The notes: a model not told the origin generated them from the letters alone. A stretch of DNA of 64,000 bases from DASYGT01 sp035999365 (GCA_035999365.1 DASYGT010000053.1:1-64000); one strand, 5' to 3'; counted from the first letter of the stretch, positions 1 to 8,958 are shown. A program made the numbers and translations.

Positions 1-78
1 ACAAGAGCGGCTGCTCACGCGAGCATCGCGCCAGGATAAGCGGGGGTTGTGATGAGCTACGCCACCTTGCTACGGAAC

Positions 79-92
79 TGAGACACGTTCTA
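79..92. promoter_or_regulatory. KstR-type operator 1
   Basis: The 14-mer TGAGACACGTTCTA fits the KstR consensus TnnAACnnGTTnnA with one mismatch (GAC for AAC in the left half). It ends 34 bases before the GTG start of the acyl-CoA ligase gene. Four more copies lie in promoter gaps up to 9354. Confidence 0.7.
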
Positions 93-126
93 GATTGGGG
101 CGAGCAAACTGACGGGAGCACTGACT

Positions 127-1665
127 GTGGCCGACACCGGACTCTGGAACATCGCCCGCGCCCAACCCGAACTGACGGCGGTCGTCGATCCCAGCGGCAG
201 CGAGATCAGCTACGGCGCGCTCGCCGCAGCCGCCGACGCCTACGGGCGAGGACTGCAGGAGCTCGGCCTCGGGGTCGGCGACTGCATCACCGTGATGCTG
301 CCCAACAGCATCGATCTCGTCGCGCTGTACTTCGCGGCGATGGAGTGCGGCCTCTACATCGTCCCGATCAACTGGCACCTCACCGGCCACGAGATCGCCT
401 ACATCGTGGAGGACTCGGAGTCGAAGGTCTTCGTCGGTCACGAGCGTTTCGCCGAGGCGGCGACGATCGCCGCGGCGTCGGTCCCGGAATCGATGAAGTT
501 CGTAGTCGGAGATGTCGCCGGCTTCCGGCCCCTCGCCGAGCTGGCCCGTCCGGGAGATGCGCCGGACAACCGCACCCAGGGCGCGCCGATGGTCTACACC
601 TCGGGGACGACGGGCAAGCCGAAAGGCGTCAAGCGCCCGCTCACCGGCGCCGACCCGTACGAGGTGCCGATGGCAGCAAGCTTCTTCTTCGCCGGCTTCC
701 GCATCCTGCCCTTCGACGACAACGTGCACATCTGCGGCTCGCCGCTGTACCACACGGCCGTCCTCAACTTCGTCGGAATCTCGATCCAGCTCGGGCACAC
801 CGTGGTGCTCATGGACCGCTTCGACGCGGAGGAGATGTTGCGGCTCATCGACAAGCACCGCGTGACGCACAGCCACATGGTTCCCGCGCAGTTCACCCGG
901 CTGCTCGCACTGCCCGAGGACGTGCGAGCCAAGTACGACGTCTCCTCGCTGCGCACGATGATCCACGGCGCCGCACCCTGTCCCACAGAGGTCAAGCGGG
1001 CGATGCTCGACTGGTGGGGGCCGGTCGTCGTGGAGTACTACGCAGCCACCGAGGGCGGCGGAGCCACGATATTCGCCGACGAGTGGTTGAAGAAGCCCGG
1101 GTCGGTCGGCAAGGCGTGGTCGTATTCGGTCATCAAGATCCTCGACGAGAGCAAGAACGAGGTACCGGCGAACCAGGTCGGCCTCGTCTACATGCAGATG
1201 GGCGGCTCGACGTTCGCCTATCACAAGGCCGAGGAGAAGACGCGCGAATCCCGCGCAGGCGACCTGTTCACGGTGGGGGACATCGGGTACCTCGACGACG
1301 ACGGCTACCTGTTCCTCTGCGACCGCAAGAGCGACATGATCATCTCGGGCGGCGTGAACATCTACCCGGCCGAGATCGAGGGCGAGCTGGTCATGCACCC
1401 CAAGGTCGCCGACGTCGCGGTGTTCGGCGTGCCGGATGACGAGTGGGGCGAGGCGGTCAAGGCGGTCATCCAGCCGGCACCGGGCGTCGAGCCGTCGGAC
1501 GAGGTCACCGCCGACATCCTGGCCTTCGCCGCCGAGCGGCTGGCGAAGTACAAGCTGCCCAAGCACGTCGACTACCTCGCCGAGCTGCCGCGCGACGACA
1601 ACGGCAAGCTGTACAAGCGCAAGCTGCGCGATCCGGAGTGGGCCGGCCGCGAGAAGGCGATCTAG
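127..1665 (+). CDS. acyl-CoA synthetase (FadD4-like, AMP-forming)
   Basis: A 512-residue ANL-superfamily ligase that should activate a carboxylic acid to its CoA thioester through an acyl-adenylate in the cytoplasm. The P-loop motif YTSGTTGKPKG is at about residues 157-167, the YYAATEGG motif near 300, the GDIGYLDDDGYLFLCDR hinge near 385-400, and the A10 lysine in NGKLYKRK near 497, so all catalytic motifs are present. The GTG start follows GGGAGC. A KstR-type operator just upstream and the steroid side-chain genes beside it suggest a steroid-derived or other branched acyl substrate. It is not a close match to FadD17 or FadD19 and looks more like the FadD4 group. The exact substrate is inferred from context only. 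Confidence 0.85.
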   Translation: MADTGLWNIARAQPELTAVVDPSGSEISYGALAAAADAYGRGLQELGLGVGDCITVMLPNSIDLVALYFAAMECGLYIVPINWHLTGHEIAYIVEDSESKVFVGHERFAEAATIAAASVPESMKFVVGDVAGFRPLAELARPGDAPDNRTQGAPMVYTSGTTGKPKGVKRPLTGADPYEVPMAASFFFAGFRILPFDDNVHICGSPLYHTAVLNFVGISIQLGHTVVLMDRFDAEEMLRLIDKHRVTHSHMVPAQFTRLLALPEDVRAKYDVSSLRTMIHGAAPCPTEVKRAMLDWWGPVVVEYYAATEGGGATIFADEWLKKPGSVGKAWSYSVIKILDESKNEVPANQVGLVYMQMGGSTFAYHKAEEKTRESRAGDLFTVGDIGYLDDDGYLFLCDRKSDMIISGGVNIYPAEIEGELVMHPKVADVAVFGVPDDEWGEAVKAVIQPAPGVEPSDEVTADILAFAAERLAKYKLPKHVDYLAELPRDDNGKLYKRKLRDPEWAGREKAI

Positions 1666-1679
1666 CCGGCGCCGGACGC

Positions 1680-1727
1680 GATCTTGTGCAGACACGCCGA
1701 CCCAGGCAAGCGCGTCTGCACAAGATC
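1680..1727. terminator. long perfect hairpin between convergent genes
   Basis: Two perfectly complementary 14-base arms (1680-1693 and 1714-1727) flank a 20-base loop whose ends can pair further after one mismatch. The hairpin lies between the stops of the convergent acyl-CoA ligase (+) and enoyl-CoA hydratase (-) genes. There is no U-tract, so a bidirectional intrinsic-like terminator is an inference. Confidence 0.6.
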
Positions 1728-1743
1728 TGCAAGGTTGCTGGCT

Positions 1744-2535
1744 CTAGCGTCCCTGGAAGTTGGGGGTGCGCTTCTCTGCGAACGCACGCGGGCCTTCGCG
1801 CGCGTCGTCGCTGCGGAAGACGGCCATGCCGAGCTCGGCATCGAGCTTGAACGCCTCGTTCTCGGGCAACGCCTCGCTCTCCCGAATCGTGCGCAGGATC
1901 GCCTGCACCGCGAGCGGTCCATTGGCCGCGATCAGGCTGGCGAGTTCGAGAGCCTTGTCGAGTGCTTCGCCGTCAGGCACGACATGGCCGATGAGGCCGA
2001 TCTCCTTCGCCTCGGCCGCGCGGATGTGGCGGCCGGTGAGCAGCAGGTCAGCGGCAATCGTGTAGGGGATCTGCCGCACCAGCCGTACGGCAGAACCGCC
2101 GAGGGGAAACAGCCCCCAGCGTGGCTCGCTGACACCGAAGCGTGCGGATTCACCGGCGACCCGGATGTCGGTGGCCTGGAGGATCTCGGTGCCACCGGCG
2201 ATCGCCGGACCCTCCACTGCCGCGATCAACGGCTTGGTCAGCCGTCGACCCTTGAGCAGCGACTCGATGACCGAGAGGTCCATCGAGGATTCGCCGGGAT
2301 GGTTCGATGTCATGGCCTTGAGGTCGGCGCCCGCACAGAATGCGCCGCCCGCGCCGGTGAGGATGCAGGCGCGGATCTCCGAGTCGGTGTCGACGCGGTC
2401 CCAGGCGTCCTTCATGCCGGCGAGCATCGGACCGGAGAGGGCGTTCCTGGCCTCGGGACGATTCATCGTGACGATCAGGACGTGCCCGCGCTTCTCGACG
2501 AGGCAATGCTGATCTTCGGGCGTCGGGGCGGTCAT
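1744..2535 (-). CDS. echA19: enoyl-CoA hydratase, EchA19-like
   Basis: A 263-residue crotonase-fold protein that should hydrate a 2-enoyl-CoA in beta-oxidation. The oxyanion-hole segments are visible: GAFCAGADLKAM near residues 62-74 and GPAIAGGTEI near 109-118, with SEPRWGLFPLGG after them. In M. tuberculosis echA19 (Rv3516) is divergent from fadD19 (Rv3515c) and hydrates the cholesterol side-chain enoyl-CoA. The same divergent pair is seen here, with a KstR-type operator between them, which supports the assignment. The ATG start at 2535 is about 50 bases from the operator. Confidence 0.85.
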   Translation of the reverse strand: MTAPTPEDQHCLVEKRGHVLIVTMNRPEARNALSGPMLAGMKDAWDRVDTDSEIRACILTGAGGAFCAGADLKAMTSNHPGESSMDLSVIESLLKGRRLTKPLIAAVEGPAIAGGTEILQATDIRVAGESARFGVSEPRWGLFPLGGSAVRLVRQIPYTIAADLLLTGRHIRAAEAKEIGLIGHVVPDGEALDKALELASLIAANGPLAVQAILRTIRESEALPENEAFKLDAELGMAVFRSDDAREGPRAFAEKRTPNFQGR

Positions 2536-2583
2536 CGAACTCGATCCTCCTGGCGGCTCCGCGGCTCCGGGGTTGCCAGAAAC

Positions 2584-2597
2584 AGTAACACGTTCTA
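2584..2597. promoter_or_regulatory. KstR-type operator 2 in the echA19/fadD19 divergent promoter
   Basis: AGTAACACGTTCTA matches TnnAACnnGTTnnA at every fixed position except the first. It is the only such element in the 103-base gap between the divergent echA19-like and fadD19-like genes, so one repressor dimer could control both directions. Confidence 0.75.
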
Positions 2598-2638
2598 GTT
2601 TTGCGTAGACGTGCGTCGCGCGAATACCTGGAGGATGA

Positions 2639-4285
2639 GTGGCCTACAACATCGCCGATCTCTTCGAGCACGCGGTCGACTACTTCCCCGACCGCCTCGC
2701 GGTGGCCTGCGGCGACGACGAGGCGACCTACGCGCAGCTCGAGGAGCAGGCCAACCGACTGGCCCACCACCTCGCCGCGCACGGAGTCACCGCCGGCTCC
2801 CACGTCGGCATGTGCACCCGCAACCGCCTCGAGGCCATCGTCACGATGGTGGCCGTCTACAAGCTGCGCGCGGCACTCATCAACGTCAACTACCGGTATA
2901 CCGCGAAAGAGATCCAGTACGTCCTGGAGAACGCCGACGTCGTCGCCCTCGTGCACGAGCGGACGTACACCGACCGCGTCGCCGAGGCCCTTCCCGGCGC
3001 ACCCTCGGTGAAGCACACAGTGGTCATCGACGACGAATCCGATCTGCCGTTCACCGGCGTCGCGTACGAGGATGCGCTGGCCTCGGGAAGCGCGGAGCGT
3101 GACTTCGACGCACGCAGTGGCGACGACCTGTACATCCTCTACACCGGCGGCACGACGGGAATGCCCAAGGGCGTGATCTGGCGGCACGAGGACGTCTGGC
3201 GCACCCTCGGCGGCGGCATCAACTTCATGACCGGCGAGCCCCTGCAGAACGAGTTCGAGCAGGCCGAGGCGGGCAAGGCGAGTGGCGGCATGGTGCGGCT
3301 GTGCCTGGCGCCGCTGATTCACGGCAACGCACAGTGGGCCGGCCTCATGGCACTGTTCGGCGGCGACACGGTCGTCCTCCTGACGCAGTTCGATCCCAGC
3401 GAGGTATGGAAGGTGGTCGAGCGCCGCAAGGTGAACGTCGTGGTGCTCATCGGTGACGCCATGGCCCGCCCGATGATCGAGGCGTTCCACGACAAGGATG
3501 GCGGCGGCACGTACGACACGTCGTCGGTGTACGCGATCTCCAGCAGCGCCGCCCTGTTCTCGCAGAGCGTCAAGGACGAGTACCTGGCCGCACTGCCGAA
3601 CTCGGTGATCACCGACGCGATCGGATCGTCCGAGACCGGTTTCATGGGCATCGGGATGATCACCAAGGACTCCGAGAAGGGCATCGGCGGACCGCGGGTG
3701 AGCGCCGGCGCCGACACCATCGTGATCGACGAGAACAACGAGGTCATTACTGCCGGCGATGAGCGCATCGGCCGGCTCGCACGTGGCGGCCACATTCCAC
3801 TCGGCTACTACAAGGACCCGGAGAAGACGGCCCGGCTCTTCGTCGAGGTCGACGGGAAGCGCTACACGGTGCCCGGCGACTTCGCCCGCCATGAGGCGGA
3901 CGGCACGATCACGCTGCTCGGTCGAGGCAACACCTGCGTCAACACCGGAGGCGAGAAGGTGTTCCCGGAAGAGGTCGAGAGCGCCTTGATGTCGCACCCC
4001 GACGTGTTCGACGTGCTGGTTGTCGGCGTTCCTGACGAACGCCTCGGTCAGCGAGTCGCCGCGGTCGTCGAGCCCCGGCCCGGCGCGACGCCGACCTTCG
4101 AGGAGCTGAGCGCCCACGCGCGGACGCAGATCGCCGGCTACAAGGTTCCCAAGAACATCTGGCTCGTCGACAAGGTTCACCGACTCGCAACCGGCAAGGC
4201 GGACTACCGCTGGGCGAGCTCTTACACCACTGATCACCCGGAGGATGTCCTGTGCGCACCGCAATCTGCGATCAGCTCGGCATAG
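2639..4285 (+). CDS. fadD19: steroid side-chain acyl-CoA ligase, FadD19-like
   Basis: A 548-residue AMP-forming ligase. FadD19 of mycobacteria and rhodococci activates the C26 (and C24-branched) steroid side-chain carboxylate, the entry step of side-chain beta-oxidation. The N-terminus (NIADLFEHAVDYFPDRLAV), the P-loop YTGGTTGMPKGVIWRHED, the block IGSSETGF and the C-terminal GYKVPKNIWLVDKVHR followed by ATGKADYRWA resemble Rv3515c closely, and length agrees. The GTG start has GGAGG at 2630-2634. The 3' end overlaps the next gene by 34 bases, so the three plus-strand genes from here to 6515 are probably one transcript under operator 2. Confidence 0.9.
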   Translation: MAYNIADLFEHAVDYFPDRLAVACGDDEATYAQLEEQANRLAHHLAAHGVTAGSHVGMCTRNRLEAIVTMVAVYKLRAALINVNYRYTAKEIQYVLENADVVALVHERTYTDRVAEALPGAPSVKHTVVIDDESDLPFTGVAYEDALASGSAERDFDARSGDDLYILYTGGTTGMPKGVIWRHEDVWRTLGGGINFMTGEPLQNEFEQAEAGKASGGMVRLCLAPLIHGNAQWAGLMALFGGDTVVLLTQFDPSEVWKVVERRKVNVVVLIGDAMARPMIEAFHDKDGGGTYDTSSVYAISSSAALFSQSVKDEYLAALPNSVITDAIGSSETGFMGIGMITKDSEKGIGGPRVSAGADTIVIDENNEVITAGDERIGRLARGGHIPLGYYKDPEKTARLFVEVDGKRYTVPGDFARHEADGTITLLGRGNTCVNTGGEKVFPEEVESALMSHPDVFDVLVVGVPDERLGQRVAAVVEPRPGATPTFEELSAHARTQIAGYKVPKNIWLVDKVHRLATGKADYRWASSYTTDHPEDVLCAPQSAISSA

Positions 4286-5355
4286 CGCACCCGATCTTCG
4301 CCTTCACCCCGTCGGAGCAGGTAGCGGCGGCGGTCTCACGGGCGGGTGGCCTCGGCGTGCTCGGTTGCGTCCGCTTCAACGACGCCGACGAGCTCGAGTC
4401 CGTCCTGAGCTGGATGGACGAGAACACCGATGGCAAGCCCTACGGCGTAGATATCGTGATGCCCGCGAAGGTGCCGACCGAGGGCACGTCCACCGATCTC
4501 GGCAAGTACATCCCCGAGGGTCACCGTCGCTTCGTCGACGACACGCTGCGCAAGCTCGGCGTCCCACCGCTGCCCGACGACGGCGATCCCGCCGCTGACG
4601 GCGTCCTCGGGTGGCTGCACTCGGTAGCGCGCGCGCACGTCGACGTCGCGCTGCAGCACCCGATCAAGCTGATCGCGAATGCGCTGGGCTCCCCGCCGAA
4701 GGATGTCATCGACCTCGCCCACGAGAAGGGCGTTCCCGTCGCGGCGCTCGCCGGCAAGGCCAAGCACGCCCGCTCTCACGTCGACAACGGCGTCGACATC
4801 GTGATCGCCCAGGGCACCGAGGCCGGCGGCCACACCGGTGAGATCGCGACGATGGTGCTCGTGCCGGAGATCGTCGACGCTGTCGGCGACGACGCACAGG
4901 TGCTCGCCGCGGGAGGCATCGGCTCGGGACGTCAGATTGCCGCCGCCCTCGCGCTGGGGGCAAGCGGGGTGTGGATGGGGTCGTACTGGCTCACCGCGGC
5001 CGAGTACTCACTCGGCGCCGGAGAGACGATGCAGCGTGCACTGGTGGCGGCCGGTTCGGATCAGACGGTCCGTTCGCGGATCTACAGCGGTAAGCCGGCC
5101 CGCCTGCTCAAGACCAAGTGGACCGATGCGTGGGCGGATGCCGATGCACCGGAGCCGTTGCCGATGCCGCTGCAGAACCTGCTCGTGAGCGAGGCGCACC
5201 AGCGCATCATGCGCGCGGACAACCCCGAGGTCGTGGCGATGCCGGTCGGTCAGATCGTCGGGCGGATGAACTCGGTACGACCGGTCGCCGAACTGATCGA
5301 ACAGCTGGTCGGCGAACTCGACGAGACGCTGGCTCGCCTCGACAAGCTGCGGTGA
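4252..5355 (+). CDS. nitronate monooxygenase / 2-nitropropane dioxygenase family flavoprotein
   Basis: A 367-residue FMN-dependent TIM-barrel protein resembling Rv1533 (shared start pattern and GKPYGVDI(V) block near residues 62-69). The phosphate-binding segment AAGGIGSGRQIAAALALGASGVWMGS is near 221-246 and the GTEAGGHTGEI motif near 187-197. The family oxidises alkyl nitronates, but several actinobacterial relatives act in fatty-acid or steroid breakdown, such as IpdC. The GTG start has GGAGG at 4241-4245. It is coupled to the FadD19-like gene upstream (34-base overlap) and the OYE-like gene downstream (4-base GTGA overlap). A redox role in steroid metabolism is inferred from position only. 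Confidence 0.8.
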   Translation: MRTAICDQLGIAHPIFAFTPSEQVAAAVSRAGGLGVLGCVRFNDADELESVLSWMDENTDGKPYGVDIVMPAKVPTEGTSTDLGKYIPEGHRRFVDDTLRKLGVPPLPDDGDPAADGVLGWLHSVARAHVDVALQHPIKLIANALGSPPKDVIDLAHEKGVPVAALAGKAKHARSHVDNGVDIVIAQGTEAGGHTGEIATMVLVPEIVDAVGDDAQVLAAGGIGSGRQIAAALALGASGVWMGSYWLTAAEYSLGAGETMQRALVAAGSDQTVRSRIYSGKPARLLKTKWTDAWADADAPEPLPMPLQNLLVSEAHQRIMRADNPEVVAMPVGQIVGRMNSVRPVAELIEQLVGELDETLARLDKLR

Positions 5356-6515
5356 GCCTGCTCCGGCCCGTCCGGCTCGGACGCGTGCAGTTGCGCAACG
5401 GAGTCATCAAGGCAGCTACCTACGAAGGGCTCAGCCGAAACAGCCTCGTCACCGACGAGCTGATCGAGTTCCACCTGCGCCCGGCGCGGGGCGGCGTCGG
5501 GATGACGACCGTCGCGTACTGCGCCGTCTCACCCGAGGGACGAACCGAACGCCATCAGCTGTACTGGCGCGAGGAGGCCCTGCCCGGGCTGCGGCGCCTG
5601 ACCGATGCAGTCCACGCCGAGGGTGCCGCCGTCTCCGCCCAGATCGGGCATGCGGGTCCGGTGGCCGATCCGCGATCGAACCGGCTGCCTGCACTGTCGC
5701 CGAGCCGGATCATGTCGCCACTCGGGATGTGCTTCACCAAGCCGGCCACCCATGACGACATCGCCCGCATCACCGCCGACCACGCGAAGGCGGCTCGAAT
5801 GGCTGCGGACTGCGGGTTCGACGCCGTCGAGATCCACCTCGGGCACAACTACCTGGCCAGCGCGTTCCTCAGCCCTCGACTCAACCACCGGCGGGACGAG
5901 TACGGGGGAGACCTGCTCAACCGCGCACGCTTCGCGCGTGAGATCGCCCGGGCGGTGCGTGACGCTGTCGGCGACCGCATCGCCATCATCGCCAAACTCA
6001 ACATGGACGACGGAGTGCGTCGCGGTTTGCAACTTGCCGACGCGATCCAGGTCGCGCGATGGCTCGACGACGACGGCTCGCTCGATGCGTTGGAGATGAC
6101 CGCAGGGAGCTCACTGCTCAACCCGATGTACCTCTTCAAGGGTCCCGCGCCGATCTCGGAATTCGCGGCGGCGATGCGGCAACCGGTGAAGCTCGGCGTG
6201 CAGCTGTTCGGGCGCACCCGCCTGCACAGCTACCCGTATCAGGACGCCTACCTCCTCGCCGATGCACGGCGGGTGCGCGAGGCGGTGCGGCTGCCGATGA
6301 TCCTGCTCGGCGGAGTCACCAGCCGGGCGGTGATCGACGAGGCGGAGGCTGCCGGCTTCGGCTACGTCGCGATGGCCCGGGCGCTGCTGCGTGAACCCGA
6401 TCTCGTCAACCGGATGATCGCCGACGACACCGAGCACACGGTGGTATCGCAGTGCATTCACTGCAATCGCTGCATGCCGACCATCTACAGCGGCACGCGC
6501 TGCGTACTGGTCTGA
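5352..6515 (+). CDS. NADH:flavin oxidoreductase, Old Yellow Enzyme family
   Basis: A 387-residue OYE-fold flavoprotein, expected to reduce activated C=C bonds such as 2,4-dienoyl-CoA or enone groups with NAD(P)H. The GTG start overlaps the upstream stop as GTGA. The core has QIGHAGP near residues 97-103, the substrate-site motif EIHLGHNYLASAFLSP near 160-175, and the FMN-binding end LLGGVTSRAVIDEAEAAGFGYVAMARALLREPDLV. A C-terminal CxxCNxC-x9-C pattern (CIHCNRC, then Cys 10 residues later) could hold an Fe-S cluster as in dienoyl-CoA reductases, but the C-terminal FAD/NADPH module of FadH is missing. A role in a steroid side-chain or ring double bond is an inference from the operon. Confidence 0.85.
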   Translation: MSLLRPVRLGRVQLRNGVIKAATYEGLSRNSLVTDELIEFHLRPARGGVGMTTVAYCAVSPEGRTERHQLYWREEALPGLRRLTDAVHAEGAAVSAQIGHAGPVADPRSNRLPALSPSRIMSPLGMCFTKPATHDDIARITADHAKAARMAADCGFDAVEIHLGHNYLASAFLSPRLNHRRDEYGGDLLNRARFAREIARAVRDAVGDRIAIIAKLNMDDGVRRGLQLADAIQVARWLDDDGSLDALEMTAGSSLLNPMYLFKGPAPISEFAAAMRQPVKLGVQLFGRTRLHSYPYQDAYLLADARRVREAVRLPMILLGGVTSRAVIDEAEAAGFGYVAMARALLREPDLVNRMIADDTEHTVVSQCIHCNRCMPTIYSGTRCVLV

Positions 6516-6525
6516 CCGATCGGCG

Positions 6526-7632
6526 CTAGGCGGGTGTGGCCGCCAGTTCGGCGCCGAGCGCGCGCAGCTGCGAGGTCGCCCCGCCGAGAAGGAACTCATT
6601 GCGCTTCGCAGCGAGGAAATAGCGGTGCGTCGCCACGTCGACATCGATGCCCGCGCCGCCATGCACGTGGACGGCGGTGTGCGCCACCCGGTGCCCGGCG
6701 TCGGCCGCCCAGAACTTCGCGACCATCCACGCGGGTCCGGAAAGACCCTCCGCCGTGCGCCACGCGGCCTCCCACAGCGTCAGGCGTACCGCGTCGACGT
6801 CGATGGCCGCGTCGGCGAGGCGCTGAGCGACGGCCTGGAAGCTACCGATCGGACGGCCGAACTGCTCCCGGCTGCGCGCGTAGTCCGCGGTGAGCTCCAG
6901 AGCCCGTTCGAGCACACCAAGCTGCAGCGCACAGGTGCCGATCGTTGTGCGCGCGTGCATCCAGTGCAGCACGTCGGCGTCGCCGAATCGCTGGTCGTCG
7001 CCCACGACGACGTCGGCCAGCTCCAACGAGACCAGCGTGTCGCCGTCGACGTAGGTCTCCTGCGTCGCAACCAGACCGTCGGAACCCGCCGGCACGATGA
7101 AGATGGCAACACCCTCGTCCGTCGACGCCGGAACCAGAAACGCGTCGGCGATCGCCCCGGCAACCACGACGGCTTTCGCGCCGGTGAGCGCCCATCCGTC
7201 ACCGGCGCGCACCGCCCGCGTGGCCGGCGACTCCGGGCTGTCGACGAGGTCTTCGGTCAATGCGAGTCCGAGCACCAACGCTCCTGCAGCGGCGGGGGAG
7301 CCCCACTGGGAACGTTGCGCATCGGTGCCGAAGTACCCGATCGCTGCGGCGCCGACGGCGACGCTGGGCAGATAGGGCACTGGCGCCACTGCTCGGCCCA
7401 GTTCGATGAGGATGCTGCACTGTTCGAGCAGGTCGAGACCGCCGCCGCCGATCGATTCGGGCACCGCGGCCGCCAGGATGCCCGCCTCGGCCAGTGCCGC
7501 CCACAGGTCACGGTCGAACCGCGGTGTCGCGGCCTCGACGGCCTTGAGCCGGTCCTGCGTGAGGTGGTCGCCGAGGATGCGGCGAGCGAGGGCAGCAAGC
7601 TCCTGCTGCGTTTCGGAGATCGTGAAGTCCAT
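6526..7632 (-). CDS. fadE27: acyl-CoA dehydrogenase subunit, FadE27/ChsE5-like
   Basis: A 368-residue acyl-CoA dehydrogenase. The start MDFTISETQQELAAL, the segment CALQLGVLERALELTADYA, the block REQFGRPIGSFQAVAQRLAD and the end FLLGGATSQLRALGAELAATPA track M. tuberculosis FadE27. In mycobacteria FadE26 and FadE27 form the alpha2beta2 heterotetramer ChsE4-ChsE5, which desaturates the steroid side-chain acyl-CoA; such enzymes bind FAD at the subunit interface, and each subunit alone looks degenerate. The gene lies 9 bases downstream of the FadE26-like gene, so the two subunits are co-transcribed. Confidence 0.88.
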   Translation of the reverse strand: MDFTISETQQELAALARRILGDHLTQDRLKAVEAATPRFDRDLWAALAEAGILAAAVPESIGGGGLDLLEQCSILIELGRAVAPVPYLPSVAVGAAAIGYFGTDAQRSQWGSPAAAGALVLGLALTEDLVDSPESPATRAVRAGDGWALTGAKAVVVAGAIADAFLVPASTDEGVAIFIVPAGSDGLVATQETYVDGDTLVSLELADVVVGDDQRFGDADVLHWMHARTTIGTCALQLGVLERALELTADYARSREQFGRPIGSFQAVAQRLADAAIDVDAVRLTLWEAAWRTAEGLSGPAWMVAKFWAADAGHRVAHTAVHVHGGAGIDVDVATHRYFLAAKRNEFLLGGATSQLRALGAELAATPA

Positions 7633-7641
7633 GTCGGCCTC

Positions 7642-8817
7642 TCAGCGCTTGCTTGCGGGAAGGCGGAGCCCGACGCCGGCGATGATGTCGCGCTGCACCT
7701 CGTTCGTCCCACCGCCGAACGTGAGGATCAGCGACGAGCGGGCCATTCGTTCGACGCGCCCCTGCAGTACGGCGGCAGGCGAACCCATCCGCACCGCGCC
7801 GTTGGCACCGATCACTTCCGTGAGCATTCGATAGGCCTCGGTGGCGAACTCGGTGCCGAACACCTTCGTCATCGAGGCATCGGCAGGTCCGACCTTCTCG
7901 GCCGAGGCGATCTGCCAGTTCTTCAGCTTCAGGAACTGGACCTTCGCGTGTACCCGGGCGAGGTGGATCTGTACCCACTCCTGGTCGATCACGCGCCGCC
8001 CGTCGGACAACTTGGTGTCCTGCGCCCACTCCCGCACCTCGCGCAGCGCGGTCAGGATAGGGGCAGCGGAGGTCAGTGCGACGCGCTCGTGGTTGAGCTG
8101 GTTGGTGATCAACGGCCAGCCGCCGTTGACCTCACCGACGACCGATGACACCGGGACGCGCACGTCGGAGTAGTAGGTGGCGCTTGTCGTCGGACCGGAC
8201 ATCGTGCGCACCGGCGTCCATGAGAACCCGGGGGAGTCCGTCGGCACGATCAGGATGGACAGTCCCTTGTGCCGCGGTGCCTCCGCGTCGGTGCGGCATG
8301 CCAGCCACACATAGTCGGCGTACTGGATCAGGCTCGTCCACATCTTCTGCCCGTTGATGACGTACTCGTCGCCGTCGAGTTCGGCGCGCGCACGCAGCGA
8401 GGCAAGGTCGGTTCCCGCCCCGGGCTCGGAATAGCCGATGGAGAAGTGGATCTCGCCGGACGCGATCTTGGGAAGGTAGAACGCCTTCTGCTCGGCGCTA
8501 CCGAACCGCATGATCGTCGGCCCGACGGTGTTGATCGTCAGGAAGGGCACGGGGGCGCCCGCCACCGCCGCCTCGTCGGTGAAGATGAGCTGCTCGAGCG
8601 TGGAACCACCCCGGCCGCCGTACTCCGTCGGCCACCCGAGGGTCAGCCAGCCGTCCTTGCCCATCTGCCGCACGGTGTCCTTGTAGGCCGACCCGTCGCC
8701 GTAGTCGCCGTCGGGAGCGGTGAGAGCCGAGCGGCGCTCGGGCGTCATCAGAGTGGCGAAATAGCTGCGCAACTCGCGGCGCAGCGCCTCGTGCTCGCTG
8801 GAATAGCTGATCTCCAT
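7642..8817 (-). CDS. fadE26: acyl-CoA dehydrogenase subunit, FadE26/ChsE4-like
   Basis: A 391-residue acyl-CoA dehydrogenase and likely partner of the FadE27-like protein. Segments such as ELRSYFATLMTPERR near residues 15-29, GYSEPGAGTDLASL near 138-151, GQKMWTSLIQYADYVWLA, and the C-terminal LILTFGGGTNEVQRDII are nearly the same as in mycobacterial FadE26 (ChsE4). The ATG at 8817 is chosen because homology begins there; an in-frame extension upstream would run through a KstR-type operator. ChsE4-ChsE5 starts the first beta-oxidation cycle on the cholesterol side chain. A perfect-consensus operator ends 31 bases upstream at 8848. Confidence 0.9.
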   Translation of the reverse strand: MEISYSSEHEALRRELRSYFATLMTPERRSALTAPDGDYGDGSAYKDTVRQMGKDGWLTLGWPTEYGGRGGSTLEQLIFTDEAAVAGAPVPFLTINTVGPTIMRFGSAEQKAFYLPKIASGEIHFSIGYSEPGAGTDLASLRARAELDGDEYVINGQKMWTSLIQYADYVWLACRTDAEAPRHKGLSILIVPTDSPGFSWTPVRTMSGPTTSATYYSDVRVPVSSVVGEVNGGWPLITNQLNHERVALTSAAPILTALREVREWAQDTKLSDGRRVIDQEWVQIHLARVHAKVQFLKLKNWQIASAEKVGPADASMTKVFGTEFATEAYRMLTEVIGANGAVRMGSPAAVLQGRVERMARSSLILTFGGGTNEVQRDIIAGVGLRLPASKR

Positions 8818-8834
8818 CGGCTCACTCTCCTGAG

Positions 8835-8848
8835 TGGAACGCGTTCTA
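8835..8848. promoter_or_regulatory. KstR-type operator 3 (perfect consensus)
   Basis: TGGAACGCGTTCTA fits TnnAACnnGTTnnA at all eight fixed positions. It ends 31 bases before the ATG of the fadE26-like gene on the minus strand, a position fit for repression. Confidence 0.8.
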
Positions 8849-8958
8849 GTTGGAGGGTAGCGTGCGGCCGGCGGAAACGTCGATACTCGACGCATTCGCC
8901 AGTGATCGTGACGCCGTACCGGCTGTCCGACTCGCGGGCCAGGTGCATTGCCTTGTAC

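Noticed and set aside
127..1665. assignment of the first ligase as FadD17
   Set aside because: FadD17 is next to fadE26-fadE27 in mycobacteria, but this protein lacks its N-terminal features and is not next to those genes here; a FadD4-like label fits better.
70..1695. 541-codon open frame on the minus strand opposite the first acyl-CoA ligase
   Set aside because: It is the antisense shadow of a gene with all ANL motifs; the product is Arg/Asp/Val/Leu-rich without any domain.
2150..4264. 704-codon minus-strand open frame opposite fadD19 and echA19
   Set aside because: Mirror of high-G+C codon use; no motif, and it runs through the KstR-type operator and two real genes.
6625..8148. 507-codon plus-strand frame opposite fadE27/fadE26
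   Set aside because: No family features; the minus-strand acyl-CoA dehydrogenases are certain.
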